Source: Heterotrichella gracilis (Eukaryota; Sar; Xanthophyceae; Tribonematales; Xanthonemataceae). From it: a stretch of 64,000 nt of DNA. The translations under genes and the position numbers were made by a program. The DNA is taken from positions 1 through 64,000 of the forward strand of contig JAULBX010031371.1 in the NCBI GenBank assembly GCA_032358255.1, read 5' to 3'. The notes under the pieces are model-generated. The model did not search any database. It was not told the origin of the DNA and saw only the letters and a program-made list of their open reading frames with translations. Each line of letters opens with the position of its first letter. The stretch's first letter is position 1. Positions 1-12,826 of the stretch are shown here, one piece after another.

Positions 1-341
1 GGTGGGGGGTGGGGAGGGGGTTTTAGGTGCCAGGTTGGGGTGTTTAGGTACCAGGTTGGGGTGTGCCAAGGTGCTGGTGCTTGGTTGTGCTTGGTTGTGC
101 ATTGGTAGGGGGAAAGGGGAGGAAGGCATGCCTAGTGGGGGTTGGGGACAACCTGGTGCTTGCACTGCGACCTGCACTCCGTTTCATGCATTCCAGACAT
201 TCAGCTTCAAGTTAAGTTTCAGCACCATACTCACATAAAGTTACCCCAGGCACGGAGGGCAAGCAAAAGTAAACCCAACCTCATCCAAAACCCATCCCCA
301 ACACTTTTCCCCAACATCCCTCAACCCCCAAACCCCCGCAG

Positions 342-3300
342 GCGACGCCATCGCCATCGCCATGCCCATGACCCCCCACAGCGTCATCCTTTACCTGGGG
401 GTGGTACTGGCAGGGTGTGCGGTGGTCTCCATAGCAGACAGCTTTGCGCCCAAAGAGATTGCAGCTAGACTGAGGATTTCTGGTGCAAGGGGGGTGTTCA
501 CCCAGGATGTGGTTCGGAGGGGAGGAAAGGTGCTGCCCATGTACGAGAGGGTGGTGGCTGCGGGGGCGCCGGTGGTGGTGGTCGCGCTGCCGGCTGTGCC
601 TGGTGGGAAGCTGCAGGTGGGTGGTGGGGGAATGGGGGCTGGAGGTGGGAGGTGGGTGGTGGGTGGTGGGGGAACGCAGAGGTATGGAAAGGAATTTGGG
701 TCAGTAGTGGGTCTAATTGGCTGCGGTTAGGGAAATTTTGGGGTTCCGCTGGGCAAAAATCCCACAATGGGTGCCTTCCCAGTGCTTTTTGTGCCCATGC
801 ATGTACACTCCCCTGCTTAAATAACGCACAGGATCTAAAAACCTGTATATGCCGAAGCTCAACCAGCTGTTGATTGTCACCCCAATAGGAATTTCTAGGA
901 CCTAGGCTTTGGGAACAACGCCCTGACTGTGCGTGCAGGTGCCTCTGCGCCAGGGGGACATATCATGGCGGGAATTCCAGGGGAAGGCACAGGGGCGGGG
1001 CGACTTTCCCCCCTACAGCGCAGACGCCTATGAGGTCACCAACATCCTGTTTTCCTCCGGAACCACAGGTGCGACATCGTGCTATTCCCCCCCTTGTGCA
1101 AGTGTGTACCAATTATAAACAGCGGGCCATGGCACGCCACCCCTGCGGCTTGCAGCACAGAGGTCTAGACAGAAACGTTAGGGTCTCAGGATGCTAGAAT
1201 TCGGTTGGATCAGAACCCATTAATTGGGGGTGCATTTGCACTCAGCGTTCAGTGGAGCCTAGGGCACTAAAGTACAGCTTCAAAACGTCCACAAAGCAAC
1301 CAAGGCAGGTGCATGGCCACGAGAGTGAAAGCAAAGGATGCCCCTGTACCAAGGAATCAAAATCCAAAACTAATATCCCTTGTTTTTCTCCCCTTTGCAG
1401 GCGACCCCAAAGCCATCCCCTGGACCCACATCACCCCCCTGCGCCCGGGCGCAAATGCCTGGGCCCACCAAAACGTGACCCCTGGAAATGTGGTGTGCTG
1501 GCCCACAAATCTGGGGTGGATGATGGGTCCCTGGCTGGTGTACGCCTCCCTGTTGAACGGGGGCACAATTGCGCTGTACGAGGGGTCCCCGCTGGGGCGG
1601 GATTTTGGCAATTTTGTGGCGGCGGCGGGGGTGCATGTGCTGGGGCTGGTGCCCAGTATTGTCAAGGCATGGAGGGCCTCGGGGTGCATGCAGGTGGGTG
1701 GGGGGGGTTGAAAGGTATTACCATGCAGGTTCAAGGGGTTTGGGGGGTGGACACCAGGGGTTGCATCATCATTGCCATCAATAAAGTAATCACCCTAATC
1801 TGGTTTCTTGAACCCCACACCAGCACAAGGTTTGACCTGGTCCATGTCTTCACCGGTTGCCTGCACTGTTTCAGCTCTTCTTGAAGCACAAAATGTGACG
1901 TGCACCCCTTTCTTGATGCAGGGTTTGACCTGGCCCAGCCTGCACTGTTTCAGCTCCACCGGGGAGGCGTCCGCTCCCGAAGACTACCATTGGCTGATGG
2001 CACAGGGGGGGTACATCCCAATCATTGAATACATAGGGGGCACTGAGATTGGGGGCTCATTTTTGACGGGGTGCCTGCTGCAGCCCCAGACCCCCTCCAC
2101 ATTTACCACCCCCTCCATCGGGGCCACATTTGCGCTGCTGCAGGAGGGGCGTGAAATCAGCTGGCATGGGGCGGACGATAGGGCTATCACAGGGGAGGTC
2201 GCGGTGGGGGTACCCTTGCTTGGGGTGTCGCAGCGCCTGCTGAACAAGGATCATTACGAGGTGTATTATGAGGTGGGTATGGGGCAATGTTTTGTTGTGC
2301 ATTTCAAGGGCATCACCAGTGTTGCAATCAGTGCGCTTATATAAAGAGATACTGCACAAGGTGCATGATGTTTGGAGGTTGGTGGGAGAATGAGCCTGCA
2401 GGTCCATGGGTTGTCTTGCTTACAAGGATCTTGAAATGCATTTCCTTGCATTCTGTTAATTATTGCAAGGTGGTTCATGTGGGAATTGCCTGATGGCTCA
2501 TACATTCCAACGCACCCCACCCCCATCCAGCCTCACCCCCCCCACACACCTCCCCTCCCCCAGGGCATGCCCCCTGCCCCCCCGGGCGGCCCCCCCTTCC
2601 TGCGCCGCCACGGTGACGAGCTGGAGCGGCTGCCAGGGGGGTTCTACAGGGCGCTGGGGAGGACGGATGACACCATGAACCTGGGGGGGGTCAAGGTGGG
2701 TGGCGGTGATGGCTGTGAGGAGGGTATATGTGAGGAGAAGGCTGTGTATTGGTTTCCACTTTTGAGATTGTTTGAGACATACGCACACCCTGCCGGCTGT
2801 GGTGTGTATAGTCCCGTCAGGCCTATCCATGCATCTTACACATGGATACATCGTACACAAATAGCGTCTCTGCTGCAGGCTTGACCCTGCCGGCAAGTGT
2901 CAGTGACCACACCAAAGGTGGCACAATTCTCACCCCCATTTGATTAATCCACCTCTTGACCCCAAACTCACCCCGCTCTACAGGTCAGCTCAGTTGAGAT
3001 CGAGCGCGTGTGTGTGGCGCATGTGGCGGGGGTGGTGGAGGCGGCTGCCATTGCGGTCAACGATCCAGGTGAGCACACCCTGGCACAAACCCTAGCACAA
3101 ACCCTGACGGTGGTACTAACAGCCAACACATTTGTTGCTGGTACATCGTCATGTTGTGCACGCAACTGCATGGGCCGCCCACATACCAAATGGTCCTGGT
3201 ACCCTAGCTCAGACCCTAGCACAAAGCCCGACAGCGGTCTGTGTAGTGCGTGCAATTGCATGGTCCGCGCATTTCTGAATTTACCCCTCCCACCCCCTAT

Positions 3301-3874
3301 TGCCAGGCGGCGGCCCCTCGCGCCTGGTGCTCGTGGTTGTGACAGGTGGCGGGGCGGGCAGCGGAGTCGCTGATGCTGCGCTGCTGCGCGAGCGGTGCCA
3401 GGGAGCAATCCGCACGCACCTCAACCCGCTATTCAAGGTAAGCCTTGGGCAATTAAATGGCAATTCCATTTCTTTCAACATGGTCAAAGAAAAGGAATGG
3501 TTTGTGAAACCCTCCTAGGGTGTGCGTGTCTTGGTACCAGCTATAATCCAGAATAGCAGGGAAGCACAAGCAGACATATTGACATTCTGGCATCATCTGT
3601 TGATAACTATTGTATTGTCAATGGTTGACACGGGCCTCTTCTCAACCCCGAGGACTGTGGGTGGTTCAAGCACGACGGTCCCTCCCCGCAGGTGTCCCGA
3701 GTGGTTGTCTCCCCCTCCCTCCCCCGCAACGCAGCCAACAAGGTCATGCGCAGGCTGCTCAGGGATGCGGTTGCGCCACCCAGGCCAGCCACGGGGTCGA
3801 ATTTGACTTCAAAGGCGAATTCAAGCGGCGGGGGACAGTCAGTCAGCGGCACTGGTCATCGCGCCCGCCTGTGA
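342..3874 (+). CDS. AAE17/18: Peroxisomal acyl-activating enzyme, AAE17/18-like (5' partial)
   Basis: ATP-dependent acid:CoA ligase of the ANL adenylating superfamily, probably peroxisomal. Exons: 342-616, 939-1068, 1401-1693, 1922-2272, 2564-2695, 2984-3068, 3307-3437, 3692-3874; all junctions are phase-consistent. Visible motifs are the P-loop-like SSGTTGDPKA across the 1068/1401 junction, the [12 protein letters not shown] block, FSSTGEAS and [10 protein letters not shown] in the fourth exon, the hinge region [11 protein letters not shown], and a C-terminal NKVMRR carrying the expected catalytic lysine. These blocks match plant AAE17/18 better than generic acetyl-CoA synthetases. The last residues are ARL before TGA, a PTS1-like tripeptide. 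The N-terminal part lies upstream of the window; bases 1-341 look like intron. The substrate cannot be read from sequence (Arabidopsis AAE18 acts on an auxin precursor analogue). Confidence 0.92.
1829..1883 (+). repeat. Intronic echo of the fourth visible AAE exon start
   Basis: This intron segment repeats the start of the exon beginning at 1922: both contain ggtttgacctgg followed by ctgcactgtttcagctc. The copy lies about 90 bases upstream, is diverged, and breaks the exon's reading frame. It is best read as a partial tandem duplication spanning the acceptor. Confidence 0.75.
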
Positions 3875-4896
3875 CCGAGTCCTGATCCTGTGGCCGGTGG
3901 TCAGCTGGAAACCCCAAACCCTAACCAGTCTGGGACCCTGCAAGCTGACCTTGCAAGGATCTGCAGAGGAGGGGCTGGGATACAACCGCCATCGGCCAGG
4001 AGGGCATAATCATTATAATGGCACGACTTGCCAATGGCGACACAAGGTGTTTTTGTGCTACCGTATAGGCTAAGCATAGATGCTTTGCCCATGGCCCAAA
4101 GTTTGGGAACGTTGCACATGAAGCCATTGTGGTTTACTTTACAAATATTATACTGGAAAGAACACAAAATTCAATGCGGAGTGATGCAGTCAGTACTATT
4201 GAACCCAATTTTCTAATGTAAACAAAAGCAGACCAGGCCAGGGTAACCGTTCCAACAGCCTAACCGTGCAAGCCTCACCACAATCCCCTAAACTGCTTGC
4301 AAACCTTTTGATTTCTGACTGCACTTCAACTGGCAATTGCAATTATTGAATTTTCCACAGAAATGCCCGCAGCAGCTACATAATATGATATTATCTGGCT
4401 GCCTTGCTAATACCAATGTCGTACCATGTTGAAAATCCATCCAAGGGTTCCCAGGCCAGCTGAATCTACCAGGTAGATAGATAGAAAGAAAGAAAACGCC
4501 CACAGGAGACAGCCAGGCACAGCACACACAACAGGGTATTTAGCCCCACCCGCCCAATGGCCCCATATTGCGCAGCCATTCCAAACTGGCCTACACGCCC
4601 GCCATGCACCAGGTGATACTTGCAAGACTCTCCCCAAGGCCCTTGGCAAGGGTTTCTCCATGCCCCACACTGCTTCCAACAGGAAAACCAAAAGCAACAA
4701 GGAACAACAAGAGTAAGTTCCATTGCAAGACCTCGGATCGCGCACGATGCGCAATTTGGACTTAGACCGTGCAAAAGTATAAATAACATCCAGATGCACA
4801 ACGCCACGTATTTATGACTGGCTGCAAATATGACTGTGTTGTTGGGATGCGTATGACCAACCAAAGTGCCGCAAATGCCTAGGCCCCTCGCAGGTA
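3875..4896. other. Convergent intergenic region, no gene seen
   Basis: Lies between the AAE stop and the stop of the membrane-protein gene on the other strand, so it should hold both 3' UTRs. A TGTAA, the usual green-algal polyadenylation signal, occurs near 4217. The open frames here show no recognisable protein. Confidence 0.5.
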
Positions 4897-7053
4897 TCAT
4901 GGCTGCGCCGCCAGGTGGTAGTAGCACGACCAGAGTGCGCATAGGAGCACGACTGCCCCACCCACCACATGCAGTCGAGTCATTGCCGCGCACCTGGCCC
5001 ACTGGCGCTCCACCTGTGGGGTTGAGGGGGTGAGGATTAACCATGGGTGAAGGGCTGCATAGCGCGGGCACGGGGAATATGATAATAATACGACCTTTTA
5101 ATATCTTATCACCTTTGGGAAGGACGACGAGAATCGGGGCCAGCATGAGAGATACAGATGCATCACAGGGCACAGCATGTGCACACATAGTGGTACATCA
5201 GCACTTGCCCAGGGGGCTGACAATTGTCAAACAAATAAACCACAGATGAAAGTTGCAGGCAATTCCTTTGCCTTCATTTGCAACAACATCCTCAGCATCC
5301 ATGCAAGCATTTCATTCGCGAGTATTTCAATCATTCAACAGGAGTCCTCCCACGTACCTCCACAGTCGCCGCATGACACACATCCCGCCCCGCCCCCGCC
5401 CCGCCCCCCCTCGCCAGCCACCCCCTCCGGTCATGCACCTCCCGCACACAGCTCACCACCACAACAACCAAGTGGCACAGTATGGCAAGGGAGGTGCGCG
5501 TAATGATACAGCTCCCGTAGGAGGGGAGGGGAGGCGGCGCCTCCCAGGCCCCATGCTGTAGGGGCTTGAATGCCGTGAGGACCCAGAAGGCCGCATTCTG
5601 CATCGCGCGCAGCAATTTGGGCTCCAGGGTGTGCACGCAGGGGTCCAAATGCTGCTGGACGGCCTCGCAGTGCGCGGGCACCAGCCGCAGCACGTCGTTC
5701 ACCCCCGTGGCGGCCACCAGGGGGAGCAAAAACCCTAGGTTAGGGCGCATGAACAGCGGCACGGTCAGCCGCACAAACACGGTGGCGTGCACCACAAGCT
5801 GGACGAAGCTGCGGGCACAGGCGGCGCCCGCGACCCTAAACCCTAGCCCCTCGAACCCTAGGGCACCCCGCTTGTTGCTGTACAGGTGGACTACCCCGGT
5901 GGTGTGCTGGCTCAGGGCAAAGGTGCAGACCCACAGGGAGGCCACTAGCCAGTCCCGGCCGCGCGCCCAGCCCGCGGGGTGGCGGGGCTGCAGAGGTGGA
6001 AATGTACGTGAGCATGGGTATGGATCTTTTGGCATGTGAGGCAGCATGATTATGTGGAGGCACATGAGCTTACGCTACAAGTCTGTGGGCACTTAAGAGC
6101 CTGCATGTGGTTATTTGAGGGTAAACAGGGTACACTAGCACGCTGGTGCAGGCACACATCAAGGCCACCAGTTAGTCCCTGCCGCGCGCCCAAGCCGCGG
6201 GGTCGGTGAAGGGAGAGGGTTCATGTGTTAGGGGTTTCGGGGTGCATTTTGGTACGAGGGGTCACAGACACCCTGCTGCAGGAGGTGAATGGATTTGTGG
6301 GGCCAATGCAGCATGCAACACATGGGGAAGGTATGTGTGGGGCGTGGTGCAGACCACATGTTTGGCAGCTGGTGTCCTGCTAAATTCTGAACCCAAAACC
6401 CTGAACTGGGTCAGTGCGCCAGTTGCTCGTGTTCACAGTGGGCTAGCTGCGCTGGGTTTAGGGTTTAGGGTTTGGGTTTAGGGTTAGGGTTTAGGGCTGG
6501 GTTCGACGGTACCTTGGCTAAAGCGTTGGCCGCGAAGAGTGTGAACTGGAACAGTGCTGCGGGAGTGGCAAGAAGGGCGGGGGGTTAGGTATCTATTGCC
6601 TCCCAGGGGTGAAGGGCTGCGATCCGGACCAACCATAGGTGTGTGTCTTTATGAAGTACTGTGACACACCAAAGGATGTACTAGTATACAAAGGTAGGAT
6701 GTTGGCATACCCTAATACTGTATAGTTCCACCTAGTGGGTCCCTTTCATCCTAAAAACCAACTTGTACTGCCCACAGTTGTATATGCATGCATATGCTGA
6801 CCGCCATGCAGGGCTCGCCCACCCCTGCAGCCTCACCTATAACGGTCGTGGTAGCCACTACAGCCGGGTTTTCCCGTTGGCTGATCCCCAGCATGGGCCA
6901 CACCAGCACGGCCGACACCAGCAGCGTGCACGCATCCATTCCCCGCATCGCCCCCCACCGGTCCACCTGGTATTGCTCCTCCAGTTGCGCGTCGCCAAAG
7001 GCCAGCAGCCGCGGCCGCCGCTTCCACAGCGGCCGCCGCCTGCCAGCAGACAT
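4897..7053 (-). CDS. Multi-pass membrane protein of unknown function
   Basis: Four minus-strand exons: 7053-6837, 6556-6513, 5987-5358 and 5013-4897 (TGA). The total is 1008 nt, 335 residues. Phases agree at every junction and donors are good (for example GAG then GTACGT at the end of the long exon). The N-terminus is basic, followed by FGDAQLEEQYQ and a hydrophobic segment. The long exon has several hydrophobic stretches (WLVASLWVCTFAL, FLLPLVAATGV, LAILCHLVVVVV), and the last exon encodes a final membrane helix just before the stop. I do not recognise the family beyond a resemblance to uncharacterised algal membrane proteins with an F-x-D-x-x-LE-x-x-(Y/F) N-terminal block. The start at 7053 is the best ATG after a possible acceptor; an upstream exon is possible. 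Confidence 0.68.
6157..6205 (-). repeat. Intronic echo of the long exon's 5' end
   Basis: Repeats, with substitutions, the stretch at 5935-5985 that encodes the start of the third exon (gccgcgcgccca core). It sits in the intron just upstream, so it is another partial exon copy. Confidence 0.6.
6452..6497. repeat. Interstitial telomere-type repeats (TTTAGGG variants)
   Basis: Run of five to six TTTAGGG, TTGGG and TTAGGG units inside an intron of the membrane-protein gene. Other clear clusters are at 9540-9560, 11157-11190, 17565-17592, 34942-34966, 38215-38275, 41023-41045 and 60140-60215. Confidence 0.9.
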
Positions 7054-8320
7054 CACCTGGCCGCCTACCGCCAGGAGCCTGTTGCACAGGGTGCGTGTGG
7101 GCGCACTTTGTGCCAGGGTTTGGTACCCGTTCGTACCGCAGCCTGCTGCCCTTGGCAGTCTGATGCCTTCCAGCCCTCACAACAAGTGTCCTTCTTTCTA
7201 GCGATAGAATAAAGTAGCACCGTGGTCCTGTTCCAACTGCCTAGTCAGTTCTGTCCTGCCCTAACCTACCACTCGCATAGGTGGGCTGGAGCTGGTGCTG
7301 GTGCTGGTGCAGCGCAAGCAGACGAGGGTTGATCGACACAATCCAGGCCAAGTCCCAGTACCTCCCGACCCAGACAGCACAGAAGCTTAGCTCACTTCCA
7401 AAGTTCGCCGTTCGTTTCAACGTTGTGGGCTTGGCAGTTCGTTCGACTGGCAGATGTACAGTGTCGAGTGCTAGAAAAACCCTTCAGAAGGGTTTTTGAC
7501 AGCCTGGGTTTCATATTTGGGTTAACCCACTTAAAGGTTAATCTCAGCAGTTCAACCAGGCCAAGCCCTGAACCTAGAATTCAAAAGCAAGCTATTGGAT
7601 ACCTGCTGTGACACTCTGATTAGTCCTCACACCCTGTGGGTCACTCTGAAGCATTGTGCATGGCAGGCTTCTTGCTTGTGGCTTTTTGCCTGGCAATTGG
7701 AAAAGTCTGTGTGTTGTACCTGGAGTCTTCACCTGTGGGTTTTCCCTTTTCTTTCCGTTATAAGTAGCCTGGGCTAAATCATTGACAACGTCATACCATG
7801 CTGGGAAGAATATGTAGTAGAAAATGATTGTTATTGTGTAGCTCTGATATATCTGATATCCTCAACGTCATACATACCCTGCAAAAGTACAGTATTCAAC
7901 TTCCAATTATTAAGCACCATGCATAGCGATACTGGTATGTCAGGAGGCTCACGTGAATATACTAAGGTACTCTTGGTGCGTAAGGTATTCCCACAGCATC
8001 TTTAATAAAAAAATAAAAAAATTGCAATACATAAATGGGCAAAATTGGCAGAAAGAAAAATAGATGGAACACACTCGTCGCAAGACAAGGCGGCTAGTCA
8101 AAGCCCCCCAGCCCGTTGAAGGCTTTGACTCGAAGCCAAAAAAATACTTAGAAGTCATCAATTTGGTAATAAAATTTAAATGGCAGTAATGCCTACCTAG
8201 AATGCAAAAATAAATGCGTGTGCACAGAGATTCACTGTGCGTAGCAACGAATAACATACAGTCAGGTCAGGAACGGTCACGCATAAGGACATACACCTAC
8301 TGCCCAGCTGCCCTCTTTGG
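7054..8320. other. Intergenic region, no gene seen
   Basis: AT-richer than the flanking genes. It contains a short perfect hairpin at 7475-7497 (10-base arms aaaaaccctt/aagggttttt around cag). No coding segment could be supported. Confidence 0.45.
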
Positions 8321-8858
8321 CTATGGTGATTGCTTCTGCTTCCTGTGGAAGGGCTTTCCACCAAAGCGCCTTAAATACTCCTGGTACAGCTGGGGTGTGA
8401 TGCCCGCACGCTTGATGAACGCATCATCATACTGACGGAACAAGTAGTTGATGCTCATGCATAGCGGGACGCCACTGTCATCAGCCTTTTTTGCACCCTG
8501 CTTGGAAGTGAAAACTCCTCCAGGCCCTGCTCTGGAATCAACTGGTAGCGAGCCTCCATGCGCGGCAGCTCAAAGCCAAGCAGAGTAACAGCGTATGAGA
8601 TGACCTGGGACGGCAACAGACCAATGGTGCCATGCAGGAAGCTCAGGCGCTTGTCCAGTTTGCTAGCTGCACTCCGCAGGGCGATACCACCAGCTCCCGA
8701 AGAGCACATCTGCTGCACAACCTGCTCATCGCTCCAACCCCGCTGCAGGAATGCATCCACCTTGGGATACAGGGTTTCAGCTCGATTGGCAAACACGCTG
8801 GGGTTGCGCACCAGGGTTTCCTTCAGCCGGGCAAATCCTGGCAGGCATGATGATGTGT
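8321..8858 (-). pseudogene. mTERF C-terminal fragment with frameshift
   Basis: Minus-strand reading from about 8858 to 8455 matches the last third of the two intact mTERFs in this window (blocks such as GWSDEQVVQQMCSS, LPSQVISY and LPRMEARYQL). The frame then stops at 8455-8457, while the conserved tail (ITPQLYQEYLRRFGGK) continues in another frame to a TAG at 8321-8323, consistent with a one-base deletion near 8458. No N-terminal half is present on either side. It could be the last exon of a longer gene, but an isolated duplicated fragment is more likely. Confidence 0.75.
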
Positions 8859-9077
8859 GAACCCAAAACCCGACACCCTAACCCCTACAGCCTATAGGCT
8901 CCGGCAGCCTGAGAAACCAGGTAAAGGTGTAGCCCAGCCCAGCCACTGTTAGCAACATGCAAGTCCATGCTCCACCTTGAGACTGTCCCTCTCTCAACCC
9001 GACTCCTCCACTGCCAACGCCTGGGGTTTGAGACAAGGCGCCTGGGTATTCCCCGTTACTGCATCCTTTGGTGATGC

Positions 9078-12000
9078 ATGTGCTCATTTTTCCAACTTGC
9101 AAGTGCAGACATCATCCCAGGGAGCCGCCTCCTGGGGATGGACCATTTCCTCCACTTTGCAACACACTACCACGGCCCCGAGCCTCCCAACCAGGACCAA
9201 GCCCCCGCTTACCCTGAGGACGCCATCAAGCACGTACTGATGAGCGAGCACAGGCAGCGCCAGCCTGGCATCAACCCCACTGTGACCTACCGGGGGCAGC
9301 TGGCGGTGGTGGTGCCGTGGCTGGCGTAGCGGTGCAATGTGGGCGCTGGGGGCCGCCACAAGGAGGGTCTGATGCCTTCGTTGAAGGCGCTGCTGAGGAT
9401 GTATGAGTATGGCCAAGTGACAGATGGGCAGATGCAGGTGGGTGGGATTAGGGGCTTAGGGGTTTGGGGAGCGGGTGCAGGTGTGCGGGTTTAGGAAGGA
9501 GGGTGCCAGGTAGGTGGTTTAGGGTTTAAAGGCTTCTGGTTTAAGGTTTAGGGTTTAGGGTGATAGGATGCAGGCAGGGGGATTAGGGCTTAATGTTGAA
9601 GGCCGATGGTTTAGGGTTTAAAGTTTAATGATCAGATGTAGGTAGTTGGGATGTCATGTCATTAGCACGATGTGCTTTGCGCTCTGACTCTCTTTTCATG
9701 ATATATATATGGTCTGGATGTGATGTGGTGATGCTTTGGGTAAGGCTCACCCTGAGGATTAGGGATGCCCTGTCTGTCTACCTCGCCACCTGCAAAAATT
9801 GCAGGCGCAAGCTCGCGAGCTGCAACCATACCATGGCATTTTCAAATCCCTCGCGCTGCCCCTTTACTATGTGTCTCCCCCCATCATGTCCCCTCTCCTT
9901 CATGCCCACATGCATCCCTTCCCCTCAGGATCTGGTGCTTTCACCCCTGGCAACCCACCTGTCCAACCTCCCACTTGCCCCCCCGAGCCCTCACGCCATG
10001 CAGCCCGGAGTCTTCCAAACTGCACCTGACATGGGCCCCATTCTATAGATGTATGAGCGCGTGTTTCACGTCACCGAGGCATTTGGGAACGCAATATACA
10101 CTGCGCAAGAGCCGATGGGACAGTTCTCAAACTACGTGAAGGTGAATCAAGATGTTAAAATTAGGGTAAATTTATTTATTTAATTAATTAACAGATGTCA
10201 GTTGTGGATTCTGACGCCAATTCAAAGTTTGCCTCTTCTTGACCAAGGACGGTTCTGACACTGATTCCAACAGAATGGGAAATGAATATGAACCATCACC
10301 GTGTGGAGATGCGCCTGGCTCTTTTGATCTTTCTCACTTATTGCACCTGACTCTGCATGCGCTGTTTTGCCTTCTGGACCTGGGAGGCGATAGTATTTAT
10401 GTACTCAAAGATGGTACCAGTGTATAATTTAAAGTCCATTTGCATGAGTACATGAATATGGCAGTTACAATCAGAGTTTGTAACATGTGTGCATTTTATA
10501 TCTGATCAAATATCCTATCATCATTCATTTATGTACTTGTCACCTGGCATGTTACTAAAGTGCACTCACGCAGCAATGCAGCTGGCATTAATTGGATTTG
10601 TTTTATTGCAATTGGGCCCCCTGGTGCATCTCATGTACCGCACCAGGCTGCTGCACGCGCTGGTGCGCCTACTGGATTCCTCCTCCGACATGGTGGTGGA
10701 GAACGCCGTGGACATCCTGTCGCGCGCAACCCGCCTGGCTGCATGCGGCGACCAAGGGCTGAGTGAGTTGCTGTACCAGGATGCTGACATCATGGGGGGG
10801 CTGTATAGGTGGGTGGTGCGGGGGTGGGTGACCGGTATAAAACCTTTGTAAAGAGTAGGAGGGGGCGATTGAAGACCACTGCAATCGTACTTTTAGAAAA
10901 AGGCACGGAAGGGAATGGATACATGGTCTCAGACTGTGGGCATTGGCAACCTTGACAGCGCAACCCGCCTGGCAGCATCCGCATTGCTATGGTATGGTGA
11001 CAATGATCGACCACAATGGCGCAGGTTCACAGTATCGCCCTTCTCTGGCTGCGAACTGGGTCAGCTCCACACAGTTGCGTATGATGTGCTGCCGCTGTAT
11101 ATGGACATAGCAGTCATCGGCAAGTTCTGCAGGGGCGCAGGCAAGTTGGCCACCCAACCCTAAACCCTACCGCTAAACCCTAAACGCTAAATGCCACTAG
11201 GGGCTAGTGTAATGCGCTGTACCTAGGCATGGCTGGCAATAGCACATTGCACGACAGCCCACTGTGTGTGATAAGATGAAATAATTCTAAATCGTGCATC
11301 AATGGGGGGTTGTGATGGAGGGAAGCGCACAGAGCGCCGGGTGTTTGATATGTATTGCGCATCACATTGTGAAAAATACTGACATTCTAAAGATGGTGTG
11401 TTGTTTGGTCCCCAAGACCCTTTTAGGGTTTATGATTTGGGAGGGTACCTTATTTTCAACCCTCGATGCACAAATTGCCCCGCAGTGCTTCCAGATCACC
11501 AGATTCATCGTGTACAGAGTGGAGCATTACCTAAATATTGAGGGTAATTGCTTCACTTTTGCAGATCACACGGGCCTGACTTTGATTGAGTGTCCAGATG
11601 GTGGGTGGCAGCCCCTGGCACAGGTTGCGCGCAGCCTCCCGCCTGGCAAGGTGGTGTGGCACCCAGACGTGGGAGAGTTTATGGTGGCCAAGAACCTCAA
11701 GGAAAAGGTAAGTGTTTCGGCCCCCCACTTTTTGAATTGTGTTTCATTTTGTTGACATAGGTACTTTGCTTTTGGTAAGGAGCACAGCAGCAAGGAAAGT
11801 CATGAAGCAAAGCCTACAGGAAAGCTGAAAGAGTCCATTTCCAATTGGGTCATCTCTTGTACCAGTCTCTGTCTTCAACCAACGCCCGTATCTGAGATGT
11901 AACGCGTGGTAACCTCTGTAGACCATTTACATATTTACCTCCATACCCCCCACTGCAGGTGAAGAAGCTGAAGGCGCTTATGGCCGGCCGAGTCCACCTA

Positions 12001-12826
12001 CCTGGCGGGGGCACAGGCAATGACAGTCCCGGGGATACCCCACCTCCTAGGGAGAAGGTCCACACCATCGATGATCGCCAGTGCAGCATGTGCGGAGCCA
12101 GCTCGGGCGTGGTGCTGCGCAGGTGTGGCAATTATTACATTAATTATTTCATATAATTTTGAAAAAATATCATTTATAATAAATATCATTTATAATGAAT
12201 CATTTATAATAAATAATTTGGGCATAGTACATCAGTTGTGGTAATGCGCAGGTGGCCCATGACTCAGCCCAACTCACTGTGGGGATTCCGCGTATGTATA
12301 TTTATTCTTTTGTTTATTCTTTTCTTCATTCTATGTTTGTTACGTATTGGGCTGGTGCGCTGCACCTAAGCGTGGTACATCTGCGGCCCAACCGGTCTTT
12401 GGGATCACATGGGAGCAAGGGTAGTAAGATAATAAAATATAGGACTGTCATTTTAAATGTAATTGCCCTTGATGCAGTGACTAACCTCTTTCACTCTTTC
12501 ACTATTTATTATCTCGACCTCAACCAGATGTACCTCAACCTCAACCTTTCTGGGGAAGGAGCGCATATGAATATTATCTTTCAGATGTTCTCTAGTGCAT
12601 TATTGCAGAAAATTTATATTGCTCCCATATTATATGATTGTTTTGTGGTTGTACATCTATATATTTGCGCAGGTGTGCGTGCAGCACCACACGCTACTGC
12701 GGCCGCGACTGCCAGCGCCGCCACTGGCTGGACCACAAGCAGGCCTGCAAGGCCATATGCGCAAGGCAGAAGGAGCTCGCACAGCCAATTGCATACGTGA
12801 TGCCCTACCACAGCAGCTCATGTTGA
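9078..12826 (+). CDS. MYND-type zinc-finger protein with two in-frame TAG codons
   Basis: Exons: 9078-9437, 9805-9870, 9929-10141, 10582-10808, 10959-11140, 11565-11707, 11959-12122, 12673-12826 (TGA). Phases agree throughout, giving about 502 codons. The last two exons form a complete MYND finger: C-x2-C, then C-x-C, then YC-x3-C, H-x3-C, with residues CSMC, CACSTT, RYCGRDCQ and HWLDHKQAC. MYND fingers are protein-interaction modules, common in algal proteins of unknown role. The middle part is helical and Leu-rich, possibly armadillo-like. The intron at 11141-11564 has a GC donor (GCAAGT), required by phase. Two TAG codons lie in frame, at 9327-9329 and 10046-10048, each followed by sequence that continues the same open frame. 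This is a pseudogene, a readthrough gene or a mis-modelled splice pattern. The start at 9078 is uncertain. Confidence 0.66.

Noticed and set aside
1252-1884. 210-codon plus-strand frame over the AAE gene
   Set aside because: Out of frame with the conserved AAE exon at 1401-1693 and reads through intron.
5331-6065. Using the whole 244-codon frame as the membrane-protein exon
   Set aside because: The ends beyond 5358 and 5987 cross good donor and acceptor sites that give a phase-consistent model with a terminal helix.
6452-6497. A chromosome end or telomere
   Set aside because: Only a handful of units, flanked on both sides by one gene's exons, so the repeats are interstitial.
9327-10048. Nuclear genetic code with TAG = Gln (as in some ulvophyte algae)
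   Set aside because: Other genes here have many Gln codons, all CAG or CAA, with no in-frame TAG in conserved exons, and TAG terminates the H protein, choline kinase and O-fucosyltransferase at their expected ends.
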